A DNA stretch of 10,947 nt from an uncultured Clostridia bacterium (GCA_947307375.1 CAMZIX010000036.1:1-10947); one strand, 5' to 3'; positions 1 through 6,350 are shown, counted from the first letter of the stretch. Numbers and translations: made by a program. Notes: generated by a model from the sequence alone, not told the origin.

Positions 1-53
1 CCGCTTCCGCCGGGGCGGCGAAAGCTCCGTATCCGTTGGCTCCTTCTTCCTTT

Positions 54-94
54 CCAAATCGGGAGTCTCATGGGGGACTCCCGATTTGGGTTTT
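54..94 (+). terminator. Intrinsic terminator hairpin
   Basis: A perfect 14-base inverted repeat (54-67 with 76-89) encloses an 8-base loop and is followed by GTTTT. The arms begin CCAAAT and end ATTTGG. It would stop transcription coming from a plus-strand gene left of the window. The T-run is short (four), so strength is uncertain. Confidence 0.6.
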
Positions 95-121
95 GGAGGG
101 AAACCGTTATGAACACTCGGG

Positions 122-159
122 CCAGAAAGCGGGCACCCGAAAGGGTGTCCGCTTTCTGG
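122..159 (+). terminator. Long terminator-like hairpin heading repeat copy A
   Basis: A 17-base-pair stem (122-138 with 143-159) closes on a GAAA tetraloop; the only imperfection is one G-T pair at G133. The 3' arm carries TTTCTGG. It is stable and terminator-like but lacks a T-tract after the stem. It directly abuts the conserved part of repeat copy A, and an unrelated-sequence hairpin sits at the same place in copy C (6542-6577). Confidence 0.6.
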
Positions 160-231
160 TGCCGCGCCTATGGCGCGGATAGATCAGCTTCGCTCAAACG
201 CGAAAGAGGACTCCCGTCCCCTCTCGCGCTC
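122..231 (+). repeat. Dispersed repeat, copy A (hairpin plus conserved core)
   Basis: This 110-base unit has three parts: a hairpin (122-159), a linker containing a perfect 7-pair mini-hairpin with a TAT loop (162-178), and a 41-base core (191-231). The core matches the minus strand of 6472-6512 at 40 of 41 positions; the single difference is C198 against T. The linker also carries GGATAGATC, shared with copy B (and as GGATAGGATC in copy C). It does not resemble an insertion sequence: I see no transposase and no clear target duplication. It is likely an intergenic repeat family of this genome, with unknown role. Confidence 0.8.
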
Positions 232-273
232 TTCCCATGCGGACTTGGAGGTCGGGTCGGCTTTGATGCCCCT

Positions 274-315
274 TTTCTGGTGCCGCGCCTTCGGCAAGGA
301 TAGATCCGCTGCACT
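274..315 (+). repeat. Dispersed repeat, copy B (partial)
   Basis: This stretch matches 153-194 of copy A without gaps at 35 of 42 positions, including 17 identical bases at the start (TTTCTGGTGCCGCGCCT) and the shared GGATAGATC. It lacks the left arm of the large hairpin and the conserved 41-base core, so it is a truncated copy. A small stem can still form (TGCCG at 281-285 with CGGCA at 292-296), although its bases differ from the mini-hairpin of copy A. Confidence 0.65.
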
Positions 316-349
316 TTTTCTGTGATCCGGCTTCCCAGCGCGGCGAAGC

Positions 350-363
350 TGTGATAATATAAT
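350..363 (+). promoter_or_regulatory. Probable promoter of the hydrolase operon
   Basis: Two overlapping -10 candidates are visible: TGTGATAAT (350-358), which has the extended TGn motif, and a perfect TATAAT at 358-363. No good -35 box is seen; TTCCCA at 332-337 is the best. The GTG start at 391 and its ribosome binding site (GGAAAGAGGG, 374-383) lie just downstream, so the leader would be short. Confidence 0.5.
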
Positions 364-390
364 TTAAACAAAAGGAAAGAGGGAATCGCC

Positions 391-1194
391 GTGATCCTGA
401 ACGCGGAAAACGGGCTGCTGCAGCTGCCCTTCGGAGACATGGATTACATCCGCTTCGGCAGCGGGGAAAAAACGCTTGTCATGCTGCCCGGCGGGGGCGA
501 CGGGCTGAAGACCGTCAAGGGTACGGCGCTGCCCTTTGCGCTGCTGTACCGTTCGCTTGCCAAAGACTTTACCGTATATGTGTTCAGCCGCCGGGCGCAG
601 CTTCTCGCGCACATGAGCACCCGGGAGATGGCGGAGGACCAGAACGCGGCGCTGGAGGCGCTGGGGCTGTCCCGCGTCGCCCTGGTCGGCGTTTCGCAGG
701 GCGGCATGATCGCCCAGTGGCTGGCCATCGACCACCCGGACAAGGTCGAAAAGCTGGTGCTGACGGTCACGCTGGCCCGCGCCAACGACACGCTGCGCGA
801 GGTGATCGCGCGCTGGACGGAGCTGGCCGGGCGCGGCGATTACAGGGGCATCATGCTCGACACCGCGCGGCGCTCCTATTCCGAGAAAAGGCGAAAAGCG
901 GCGGAGCTGGAGTTCCGGCTGATGGGCGATCTCGGCAAACCGAAGAGCTTTGACCGCTTCCTGACGCAGGCGGAGTCCTGCGTCACGCACGACGCGTACG
1001 GCGAGCTCGGGCGCATCGCCTGCCCGACGCTGGTGATCGGCGGGACCGACGACCGGATCGTGACCGGGCAGGCCTCCGAGGAGCTGGCGGCGCGGATCCC
1101 CGGCAGCGAGCTGTATATCTATCAGGGCCTGGGCCACGGCCTGTACGAGGAGGCGCCGGACTTCCTCCGGCGCGTGGCGGATTTCTGCCGATAA
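391..1194 (+). CDS. Alpha/beta-fold hydrolase
   Basis: This is a 267-residue cytoplasmic protein of the alpha/beta hydrolase superfamily; the substrate cannot be told from sequence. The oxyanion-loop region is LPGGGDG (residues 32-38). The nucleophile elbow is GVSQG with Ser102, the acid is probably Asp221 in GGTDD, and the base is His249 in GLGHG, so the triad is complete and correctly ordered. The length is typical of a single-domain hydrolase with a small cap (about residues 130-200). There is no signal peptide. The start is GTG, chosen because GGAAAGAGGG lies 7 bases upstream and no better ATG precedes the conserved part. The next gene begins 12 bases after the stop, with a Shine-Dalgarno sequence overlapping this stop, so the two are probably co-transcribed. 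Family membership is firm; esterase, lipase or carbon-carbon hydrolase activity would be a guess. Confidence 0.9.
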   Translation: MILNAENGLLQLPFGDMDYIRFGSGEKTLVMLPGGGDGLKTVKGTALPFALLYRSLAKDFTVYVFSRRAQLLAHMSTREMAEDQNAALEALGLSRVALVGVSQGGMIAQWLAIDHPDKVEKLVLTVTLARANDTLREVIARWTELAGRGDYRGIMLDTARRSYSEKRRKAAELEFRLMGDLGKPKSFDRFLTQAESCVTHDAYGELGRIACPTLVIGGTDDRIVTGQASEELAARIPGSELYIYQGLGHGLYEEAPDFLRRVADFCR

Positions 1195-1206
1195 GGAGGG
1201 TTACCG

Positions 1207-1878
1207 ATGACAAAAGAACTGTTCTGGAAAGCGATGACCCGGTTTTTCGCCGGCCTCCTGCTGGTCGGCGCGCTGATCTTCCTCCCGGCGGGCAGCTTTG
1301 CCTACTGGCAGGGCTGGCTGCTGATCGGCATCCTGTTCGTGCCGATGTTCGGGGCGGGGCTCGTGATGATGGCAAAGGATCCCGAGCTGCTGCGCAGACG
1401 GCTCAAGGCGAAGGAGGAGCAGAGCGAGCAGAAACAGGTCATCGCGGGGAGCGGGATCATGTTCCTCGCGGCCTTCGTCCTGGCCGGGCTGAACTGGCGC
1501 TTCCGCTGGCTGCTGCTGCCGGACTGGGCGGTCTGGGCCGCCGCGGCGCTCTTCCTGCTGGCCTATCTGCTTTTCGCGGAGGTCCTGCGGGAGAACAGCT
1601 ACCTCTCCCGCACGATCGAGGTGCAGGAGGGCCAGCAGGTGGTCGACTCGGGCCTCTACGGCGTCGTGCGCCACCCGATGTACGCGGCGACGGTGCTGCT
1701 GTTCCTCGCCATGCCGCTGGTGCTCGCCTCGCCGATCTCCTTCGTCGTCATGCTGGCTTATCTCCCGCTGATTGTCAAGCGTATCCGCAATGAGGAGGAG
1801 GTCCTGAAGGACGGCCTCGCGGGCTATGAGGACTACATGAAGCGGGTGAAATACCGCCTGATCCCCGGCATCTGGTGA
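1207..1878 (+). CDS. Isoprenylcysteine carboxyl methyltransferase-like membrane protein
   Basis: This is a 223-residue integral membrane protein. Hydrophobic segments lie at about residues 12-30, 34-54, 78-96, 103-123 and 158-190. The C-terminal half has the signature of the ICMT/phospholipid methyltransferase family: GLYGVVRHPMYA (149-160), the SAM-binding region, then RIRNEEEVL (192-200) and GYEDYMKRVKYRLIP, which ends the protein as usual for the family. Bacterial members are S-adenosylmethionine-dependent methyltransferases of lipids or small hydrophobic substrates. Bacteria do not make prenylated CAAX proteins, so the eukaryotic substrate should not be assumed. Start: ATG preceded by AAGGAGGG at 1193-1200. 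It is the second gene of an operon with the hydrolase, which raises the possibility of methyl-ester formation and hydrolysis as a pair; that is inference only. Confidence 0.88.
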   Translation: MTKELFWKAMTRFFAGLLLVGALIFLPAGSFAYWQGWLLIGILFVPMFGAGLVMMAKDPELLRRRLKAKEEQSEQKQVIAGSGIMFLAAFVLAGLNWRFRWLLLPDWAVWAAAALFLLAYLLFAEVLRENSYLSRTIEVQEGQQVVDSGLYGVVRHPMYAATVLLFLAMPLVLASPISFVVMLAYLPLIVKRIRNEEEVLKDGLAGYEDYMKRVKYRLIPGIW

Positions 1879-1881
1879 AAC

Positions 1882-1923
1882 GAAAAAAGAGCGTCTATCT
1901 CTTGGATCGGACGCTTTTTTTTT
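1882..1923 (+). terminator. Terminator of the hydrolase-methyltransferase operon
   Basis: AAAAAAGAGCGTC pairs with GACGCTTTTTTTT around a loop of about 14 bases, with the T-tract at 1915-1923. It begins 4 bases after the stop at 1878. A second short palindrome (CGCCGC ATT GCGGCG, 1924-1938) follows and overlaps the -35 region of the next promoter. Confidence 0.85.
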
Positions 1924-1930
1924 CGCCGCA

Positions 1931-1959
1931 TTGCGGCGCAGGGGACGATATGGTATAAT
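1931..1959 (+). promoter_or_regulatory. Promoter of the M28 peptidase gene
   Basis: TTGCGG (1931-1936), a 17-base spacer, then TATAAT (1954-1959) with an extended TGG directly before it. The -35 lies in the right arm of the palindrome at 1924-1938. AGGAG at 1981-1985 serves the ATG at 1993. The same layout (TTGCG, 17-base spacer, TGGTATAAT) appears at the lipoprotein gene on the other strand (6402-6430). Confidence 0.75.
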
Positions 1960-1992
1960 CAAGTATCCATAAAACGCAAAAGGAGAACAGGC

Positions 1993-3222
1993 ATGAACGC
2001 AAGAAAATGGAAACAGATCTTCAGGGACACCGATTTCGTGCACCGCAGCGGCACGCCCGAGGAGCTGCGCGTGGCCGAGTATCTGAAGGCGCAGTGCGAG
2101 AGCCTCGGCGTTCCCGCGCGGCTGGAGGGCTTCCGCGTGCCGATGGCCGAGATCGAACAGGCGCAGGTCCTGGCCGACGGAAAAGAGATCCCCGCGAAGG
2201 GCCTCTTCTGCTGCGGCAGCGGTACGGTCGAGGGCGAGCTCTACTATATGCCCGGCCAGGACAAGGTCTCCATCGCCGGGGCGAAGGACAAGATCGTGCT
2301 GCTCGACACGCAGGGCGTGGGCTTCTTCACCTATCAGGACCTGGTCAAGGCCGGGGCGAAGGGCATCCTCTTTCAGTACGGCAACAGCTATTATCCCAAC
2401 AAGGACATCGACGAGCGCGATCTGCGCGCTCATGTCGTCGGCGAGGAGAAAAAGCTTCTGTGCGCCATGCTGCACTGTTCCACGGCGGTCGATCTGGTCC
2501 GTCGCGGCGTCAGGCGCGTGCAGATCACGATCCGTCAGAACGAATACGACGGCGAATCGCACAACGTGATCGCCGAGCTGCCCGGCCGGCGCGACGAGTG
2601 GATCACGCTCAGCGCGCACTACGACTCGACCGCGCTGTCCCACGGCTCCTACGACAACATGTCCGGCTGCGCGGGCCTGCTCGGCGTGATGGAGGCGCTG
2701 CGCGGCAGGGAGCTTACCTACGGGCTCCGCTTCCTCTTCTGCGGCAGCGAGGAGCGAGGCCTGCTCGGCTCGAAGGCCTATGTGCGCGATCACGAGGCGG
2801 AGCTCGAAAAGATCGCGCTGAATATCAACCTCGACATGATCGGCACGATCATGGGCAAGTTCATCGCCTGCGCCTCCGCCGAGGAAAAGCTCGCGAATTA
2901 TCTGGAGTACATGGGCGCGGAGCTGGGCATCCCCGTGGCCGCCCGCATCGGCGTGTATTCCAGCGACTCGACCCCCTTCGCCGACAAGGGCGTGCCCGCC
3001 GTGTCGCTGGCGCGCATCGCGGGCTCCAATGTCGCGCCGATCCACGGCCGCTACGACCGGCCGGAGCTGCTGAGCATGGAGCAGCTGCAGAAGGATATCG
3101 ACTTCATCGCGGCCTTCACCCGCCGCATGGCGAACGCCGCCTGCTGCCCCGTTTCCCGGGAAATCCCCGAGAAGGTCAAAAAGGAGCTGGACGAGTACCT
3201 CTTCCGCAAGAGAAAAAGCTGA
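1993..3222 (+). CDS. M28 family zinc metallopeptidase (aminopeptidase-like), cytoplasmic
   Basis: This 409-residue protein has the M28 co-catalytic two-metal site: SAHYDST (His209, with Asp211 as the usual catalytic aspartate), SYDNMSG (Asp221, bridging), CGSEERGLLGS (Glu253 as general base and Glu254 as metal ligand), NLDMIG (Asp281), and APIHGRYD (His351). All expected ligands are present, so it should be active. A PA-like insert (about residues 65-180) lies between the N-terminal part and the catalytic core. M28 enzymes release N-terminal residues or cleave small peptides. There is no signal peptide, no lipobox and no membrane segment, so it probably acts on intracellular peptides, unlike the many secreted M28 enzymes. 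It is transcribed alone from an extended -10 promoter and ends 6 bases before the convergent SleB-like gene, with no terminator between them. Confidence 0.9.
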   Translation: MNARKWKQIFRDTDFVHRSGTPEELRVAEYLKAQCESLGVPARLEGFRVPMAEIEQAQVLADGKEIPAKGLFCCGSGTVEGELYYMPGQDKVSIAGAKDKIVLLDTQGVGFFTYQDLVKAGAKGILFQYGNSYYPNKDIDERDLRAHVVGEEKKLLCAMLHCSTAVDLVRRGVRRVQITIRQNEYDGESHNVIAELPGRRDEWITLSAHYDSTALSHGSYDNMSGCAGLLGVMEALRGRELTYGLRFLFCGSEERGLLGSKAYVRDHEAELEKIALNINLDMIGTIMGKFIACASAEEKLANYLEYMGAELGIPVAARIGVYSSDSTPFADKGVPAVSLARIAGSNVAPIHGRYDRPELLSMEQLQKDIDFIAAFTRRMANAACCPVSREIPEKVKKELDEYLFRKRKS

Positions 3223-3228
3223 CGGCGC

Positions 3229-3813
3229 TCAGACGTAGTATTCCGGGTGGCTGCTGAGGCAGAAAAAGGTATAGCCGCAGGCGGGATTGTAGAAGTTCAG
3301 AAAATCCCCGCCGCCCTGGCGGAAGTTGGCCTGGAACACGACCGAGGGCTCCATCAGCCGGTCGCCCTGCAGCAGGCGCAGCGCCGCCTCCACGCTCGTC
3401 CCGTCCGGGTCCAGCAGGTCGCGGAAGGCCGAACTGTCTACGCCCGCGTACTGCCCGGGCTGGAAGATGACCTCCTCGATGCTGTCGGGAAACTCCGGCG
3501 AGGCCACGCGGTTGAGCACCACCTCGCCGACGCACATGCGCCATTCCAGGTCGATGCCGCTGCTTCCGGCCTCGTGCTCGATGAGCTTGGCCAGCAACAG
3601 CAGCTCGTCGAAGTCCAGGCGCGCGGCCAGGGAATCGCGGTCGTCCAGCCACTCGTTGTAGCAGACGGCGGCGGCGCGCCCCGCGTCAAGGTCGCCGCAG
3701 CAGGCCGCGCGAAACAGGATGTCCAGATAGTTCTGCTTCGGATCGTAATCCGCCGCCGCGGCCGCAGCCGGCAGCAGCAGAACGGCAAGCATCAGACAAA
3801 AGCAGCGTTTCAC
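3229..3813 (-). CDS. Secreted cell wall hydrolase, SleB/CwlJ type
   Basis: This 194-residue protein has an N-terminal signal peptide (basic MKR, hydrophobic run, Ala-rich end near residue 21). The Hydrolase_2 (SleB/CwlJ) core follows: LLLLAKLIEHEAGS (71-84), with Glu81 at the position of the family's catalytic glutamate, then CVGEVVLNRVASPEFPDSIEEVIFQPGQY in pieces over residues 94-122. Family members are lytic transglycosylases that cut muramic-lactam cortex during spore germination, though vegetative homologues also exist. The usual N-terminal peptidoglycan-binding repeats of SleB are absent; about 45 residues of unassigned sequence sit between the signal and the core. The start is GTG at 3813, with AAGGAGGGG upstream. 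Gene order gives no sign of a YpeB partner. Role in spores is likely but unproven here. Confidence 0.85.
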   Translation of the reverse strand: MKRCFCLMLAVLLLPAAAAAADYDPKQNYLDILFRAACCGDLDAGRAAAVCYNEWLDDRDSLAARLDFDELLLLAKLIEHEAGSSGIDLEWRMCVGEVVLNRVASPEFPDSIEEVIFQPGQYAGVDSSAFRDLLDPDGTSVEAALRLLQGDRLMEPSVVFQANFRQGGGDFLNFYNPACGYTFFCLSSHPEYYV

Positions 3814-3843
3814 GGTTTTCCCCTCCTTTTCTTCTTTGTCCCC

Positions 3844-3849
3844 AGTATA
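3844..3849 (-). promoter_or_regulatory. Candidate -10 of the SleB-like gene
   Basis: On the minus strand TATACT lies 31-36 bases before the GTG start and ahead of the AAGGAGGGG ribosome binding site. I see no good -35 at 16-18 bases, nor a clear sporulation sigma-factor motif, so this is tentative. Confidence 0.3.
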
Positions 3850-3892
3850 AAAGGGGAGCGCCGCGAAGCCTGTCGGAAGCGGGAAAGCTGCG

Positions 3893-3927
3893 AAAAAATA
3901 AAATCGGGGCTTGGAGAATCGCCCCGA
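3893..3927 (-). terminator. Minus-strand terminator between divergent genes
   Basis: On the minus strand TCGGGGC (3927-3921) and GCCCCGA (3910-3904) form a 7-pair stem with a 10-base loop, followed by TTTTATTTTTT (3903-3893). It would stop antisense transcription from the dehydrogenase side before it enters the SleB-like gene. The same inverted repeat overlaps the plus-strand -35 at 3911, so it could also act as an operator. Confidence 0.6.
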
Positions 3928-3939
3928 ATGGTATATAAT
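3911..3939 (+). promoter_or_regulatory. Promoter of the glycerol-1-phosphate dehydrogenase gene
   Basis: TTGGAG (3911-3916), a 17-base spacer and a perfect TATAAT (3934-3939). The -35 lies within the loop of the inverted repeat 3904-3927. The downstream leader is short (about 30 bases) and ends in GGAGG at 3961-3965. Confidence 0.7.
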
Positions 3940-3974
3940 ATTTCTGCTATAACTAATAACGGAGGATGATTTCT

Positions 3975-5219
3975 ATGATTATGGATTGTTCCAAGTACGT
4001 GGGACCGTGCATCTGCGGCAAGGACCACGAACTGGAGACCAAAATGGTCGTTGTCGAGTACGATGCGCTCAGCCGCTTTGAGGAGTACATGGCTGCCGTC
4101 GGCCTGGGCGACAAGCGCCGCACGGTCGTCTACGACAGCAACATTTACGCGCTGACTGAGGGCAAGCACGTGAAGGCCGATCAGGAGATCGTTCTTCCGG
4201 CCCAGGGCCTGCGCTCCGAAGATGTGCTGATCGAGGCGATGATGAAGGACCTCGATAAGCCGGAGGTCATCGTGGCCTTCGGCGCCGGCACCATCATGGA
4301 CTTCGGCCGCTATCCCGCCTACAAGCTGGGCATCCCCTTTGTCGCGATCCCGACGCTTGCGAGCTCCGACGGCTTCACCGCCAGCATCTGCTCCGTGATC
4401 CTCAACGGGCAGAAGAAGTCGATCCGCATGAAAGCGCCCGCGCTGGTCGTGACCGACCTGGATATCATCAAGGGCGCGCCGGTACGCCTCGTCAGCAGCG
4501 GCGTCAACGACATCCTGGCCAAGTACATCTCTCTGGTCGACTGGAAGATCGCCACCCTCGTCTCCGGCGAGGACTACTGCCCGATGGTCGCTGGCCTTGC
4601 GCAGGAGGCGCTGGACATCATGCGCGCCGCCGCCGACAAGATGGCCGCGACCGGTGAGATCGACCACGAGGCGATGACGATGGCGCAGATGAAGAGCGGC
4701 CTGACCATGCAGCTCTGGAGCGACTCCCGCGCCGCCTCCGGCGCCGAGCATCTGATGGCCCACCTGGTCGAGATGAAGCCGCCGCGCTTCGAGAAGGCCG
4801 AGGGCATCCACGGCGAATGCGTCGGCGTCGGCACCTTCGCCTGCGTGAAGGAGTATCACCGCCTGGCCAAGCTTCACCCGACCGCCAAGCCCTTCGAGCC
4901 GCTGACTGCCGAGTGGGTCAGGGAGAAGTTCGGCGATCGCCTCTTTGACGGCATCATGAAGGAGAACGCCCACGATGTGCTGGGCACCTTTGATCCGCAG
5001 GAGATCGTCGATCAGTGGGAAGGCGTCGTCGCGCTGATCAACACGATCCCTCCGGTGGAGGAGCTCGAGGCCATCTACAAGGGCTGCGGCTGCAAGTACC
5101 TGCCGGAGCACATCGGCATCGATCCCGCGCTGGAGAGCGAGATGCTCGATATCTCCGCCGCCATCCGCAACCGCCTCACGCTGATCCGCATGAAGCGCGT
5201 GCTGGACTTCGGCGAATAA
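3975..5219 (+). CDS. sn-glycerol-1-phosphate dehydrogenase family protein (AraM/EgsA-like)
   Basis: This 414-residue cytoplasmic enzyme belongs to the iron-alcohol-dehydrogenase/glycerol dehydrogenase superfamily, G1P dehydrogenase branch (araM/egsA). That branch reduces dihydroxyacetone phosphate to sn-glycerol-1-phosphate with NAD(P)H. Visible signatures are the dinucleotide-binding AFGAGTIMD (101-109), IPTLASSDGFTAS (125-137), and metal ligands Asp179 (GVND), His259 (GAEHLMAH) and His279 (IHGECVGVGT). All three ligands are present. An N-terminal CxCGxxH (about residues 12-18) precedes the catalytic part. I chose ATG 3975 because GGAGG at 3961-3965 directly abuts the ATG at 3966, too close to serve it, whereas it is 9 bases from 3975. 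In Bacillus the product feeds PcrB and an archaeal-like glyceryl lipid; no such partner is in view, so the pathway is open. It is transcribed singly between a promoter and a terminator. Confidence 0.85.
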   Translation: MIMDCSKYVGPCICGKDHELETKMVVVEYDALSRFEEYMAAVGLGDKRRTVVYDSNIYALTEGKHVKADQEIVLPAQGLRSEDVLIEAMMKDLDKPEVIVAFGAGTIMDFGRYPAYKLGIPFVAIPTLASSDGFTASICSVILNGQKKSIRMKAPALVVTDLDIIKGAPVRLVSSGVNDILAKYISLVDWKIATLVSGEDYCPMVAGLAQEALDIMRAAADKMAATGEIDHEAMTMAQMKSGLTMQLWSDSRAASGAEHLMAHLVEMKPPRFEKAEGIHGECVGVGTFACVKEYHRLAKLHPTAKPFEPLTAEWVREKFGDRLFDGIMKENAHDVLGTFDPQEIVDQWEGVVALINTIPPVEELEAIYKGCGCKYLPEHIGIDPALESEMLDISAAIRNRLTLIRMKRVLDFGE

Positions 5220-5235
5220 GCGCAGAAGAAACGAA

Positions 5236-5274
5236 AAGCCCGGGGAACCATTTGGTTCCCCGGGCTTGTTTTTT
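5236..5274 (+). terminator. Strong terminator after the dehydrogenase
   Basis: A 15-base perfect inverted repeat (5236-5250 with 5253-5267), rich in G and C, is followed by G and six T. It lies 16 bases after the stop. On the minus strand the stem is followed by TTCGTTTCTT, so it may also help end the convergent lipoprotein transcript. Confidence 0.9.
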
Positions 5275-5285
5275 GCTCCCTGCAA

Positions 5286-6350
5286 TCAATACTTGACTTC
5301 TTCGACCGTGCAGCCCGCGTCGCTCAGCAGCTGCACCAGGCCGACGTCGCCCGCCATATGCGCGGCGCCCACGGCGAAGAAAACGGTTTTGCCGCTCGTC
5401 AGGTACTCCAGCGCCTTGTCGCGCATGCCGAGGTTGCGCTCGTCCAGCAGTTTGCGGTTGTAATCCTCGATCATCGCGAGCTGCTCCTCGGTGTAGTCGC
5501 CGGCTTCTTCCTCCTCTTCCTCCTCGCCGGCCAGCAGTGTCCAGAAGGCGTCCCTGTCGCCGGAGAGCCAGAGCTCATACATCGCGGACAGATCCGCGTC
5601 GTAGGTCTCCGCACTGTCGAGCGCCGCCTCGATCAGCAGCAGATACAGCTCGTTGTCGAAGCTGTTGAGCAGATTCATCTGGAAGTCCGAGGATTCCACG
5701 TCCAGCACCGGGATCGCACGATCGTAGCAATGCTGGATCAAAAGCCCGTCCATGCCCTTGTCCGGGTCGAGCGTCGTGTACTTCATCAGCAACGCGGAAT
5801 CGATCAGCTGCGACCACATGGCCAGGTTGTAGCGGCTGAAGAGAGTGGGGTAGAGGCCGACCTCCTGCAGCAGATCACAGGCGCGCTGATAGAGCTCCTC
5901 CGGCATATAGTCGCTGACCGAGCTGCCGTCGCTGAGGACATACTGCATCATGTCCTTCATCGCGCGCTGCGTGTCCGCGGCGTAGGCGAGGCTGTCGAAT
6001 TCCACGGCCAGCGCGTCGCAGGAATCCAGCACCCGGGAAACACGGATCAGCACGGCGTCGTTGCGCTCGTCGCCGACATGGATCGTGCCGAAGAGATAGA
6101 GGTTATGGCCCTCCGCGTCCGTGACCTTCCACAGCAGCGGCGAAGCCGCGGCGGTATCGGCCGGGGCCTCCGTTTCGGCCGGCGCTTCGGTCGGAGCGGG
6201 CGCTTCGCTCGGCGCGGGCTCATCGGCTGCAAGCGGGGCGCTTTCTTCCACCGGCGGTTCGGCCTCCTGCGTCTGCGGATAGCGCGTGCAGGCCGTCAGG
6301 CAGCCGAGCAGCAGCAGAACAGCCAGCAGCAGAGCGATCCAGCGTTTCAT
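5286..6350 (-). CDS. TraB/GumN family lipoprotein
   Basis: This 354-residue protein has a lipoprotein signal peptide: MKR, a Leu-rich core, and the lipobox LTAC with Cys21. It should therefore be anchored on the outer face of the membrane. A low-complexity Pro/Ala/Glu linker covers about residues 26-70. The TraB/PrgY/GumN domain then fills the rest: LYLFGTIHVGD (84-94) near the start, and FAVGAAHMAGDVGLVQLL (325-342) near the end. These two GxxH-type motifs define the family, whose members are proposed metalloproteases (Tiki-like); the bacterial substrates are mostly unknown, although PrgY limits pheromone signalling in Enterococcus. A run of seven glutamates (276-282) is unusual. Start: ATG with AAAGGAG just upstream. 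It has its own promoter (6402-6430) and converges on the glycerol-1-phosphate dehydrogenase. Confidence 0.88.
   Translation of the reverse strand: MKRWIALLLAVLLLLGCLTACTRYPQTQEAEPPVEESAPLAADEPAPSEAPAPTEAPAETEAPADTAAASPLLWKVTDAEGHNLYLFGTIHVGDERNDAVLIRVSRVLDSCDALAVEFDSLAYAADTQRAMKDMMQYVLSDGSSVSDYMPEELYQRACDLLQEVGLYPTLFSRYNLAMWSQLIDSALLMKYTTLDPDKGMDGLLIQHCYDRAIPVLDVESSDFQMNLLNSFDNELYLLLIEAALDSAETYDADLSAMYELWLSGDRDAFWTLLAGEEEEEEEAGDYTEEQLAMIEDYNRKLLDERNLGMRDKALEYLTSGKTVFFAVGAAHMAGDVGLVQLLSDAGCTVEEVKY

Larger units (their letters stand above)
1..390. other. Gene-free stretch with hairpins and repeats
   Basis: I see no convincing protein gene here. Short open frames cross the region on both strands, but they run through long inverted repeats and repeated DNA and have no supporting ribosome binding site. 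Contents in order: an imperfect 10-pair stem-loop at 3-25 with one mismatch and a GGG loop but no T-tract; a terminator hairpin at 54-89; a 17-pair hairpin at 122-159; repeat copies A and B; and the promoter and ribosome binding site of the hydrolase gene at about 350-383. The paired plus-strand terminators suggest that a plus-strand gene ends just left of the window, which is inference. Confidence 0.6.

Noticed and set aside
168..440. Small open frames over the repeat (also 6386-6706 and 6403-6681)
   Set aside because: The peptides shared between these places come from the repeated DNA itself. They cross long hairpins and lack ribosome binding sites.
1201..3045. Long open frame on the minus strand (614 codons)
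   Set aside because: It is antisense to the methyltransferase and M28 genes, which have complete family motifs, and is rich in His, Arg, Gln and Asp as expected for a shadow frame in GC-rich DNA.
3966..3974. Upstream ATG as start of the glycerol-1-phosphate dehydrogenase
   Set aside because: GGAGG ends at 3965, directly against this ATG, leaving no spacing; ATG 3975 has a normal 9-base spacing.
3810..5285. Long minus-strand open frame opposite the glycerol-1-phosphate dehydrogenase
   Set aside because: Shadow of a well-supported gene; it also runs through the divergent promoter region and the terminator.
6180..6220. Tandem repeat in the lipoprotein gene
   Set aside because: It encodes the Pro/Ala/Glu linker behind the lipid anchor; low-complexity linkers are normal there.
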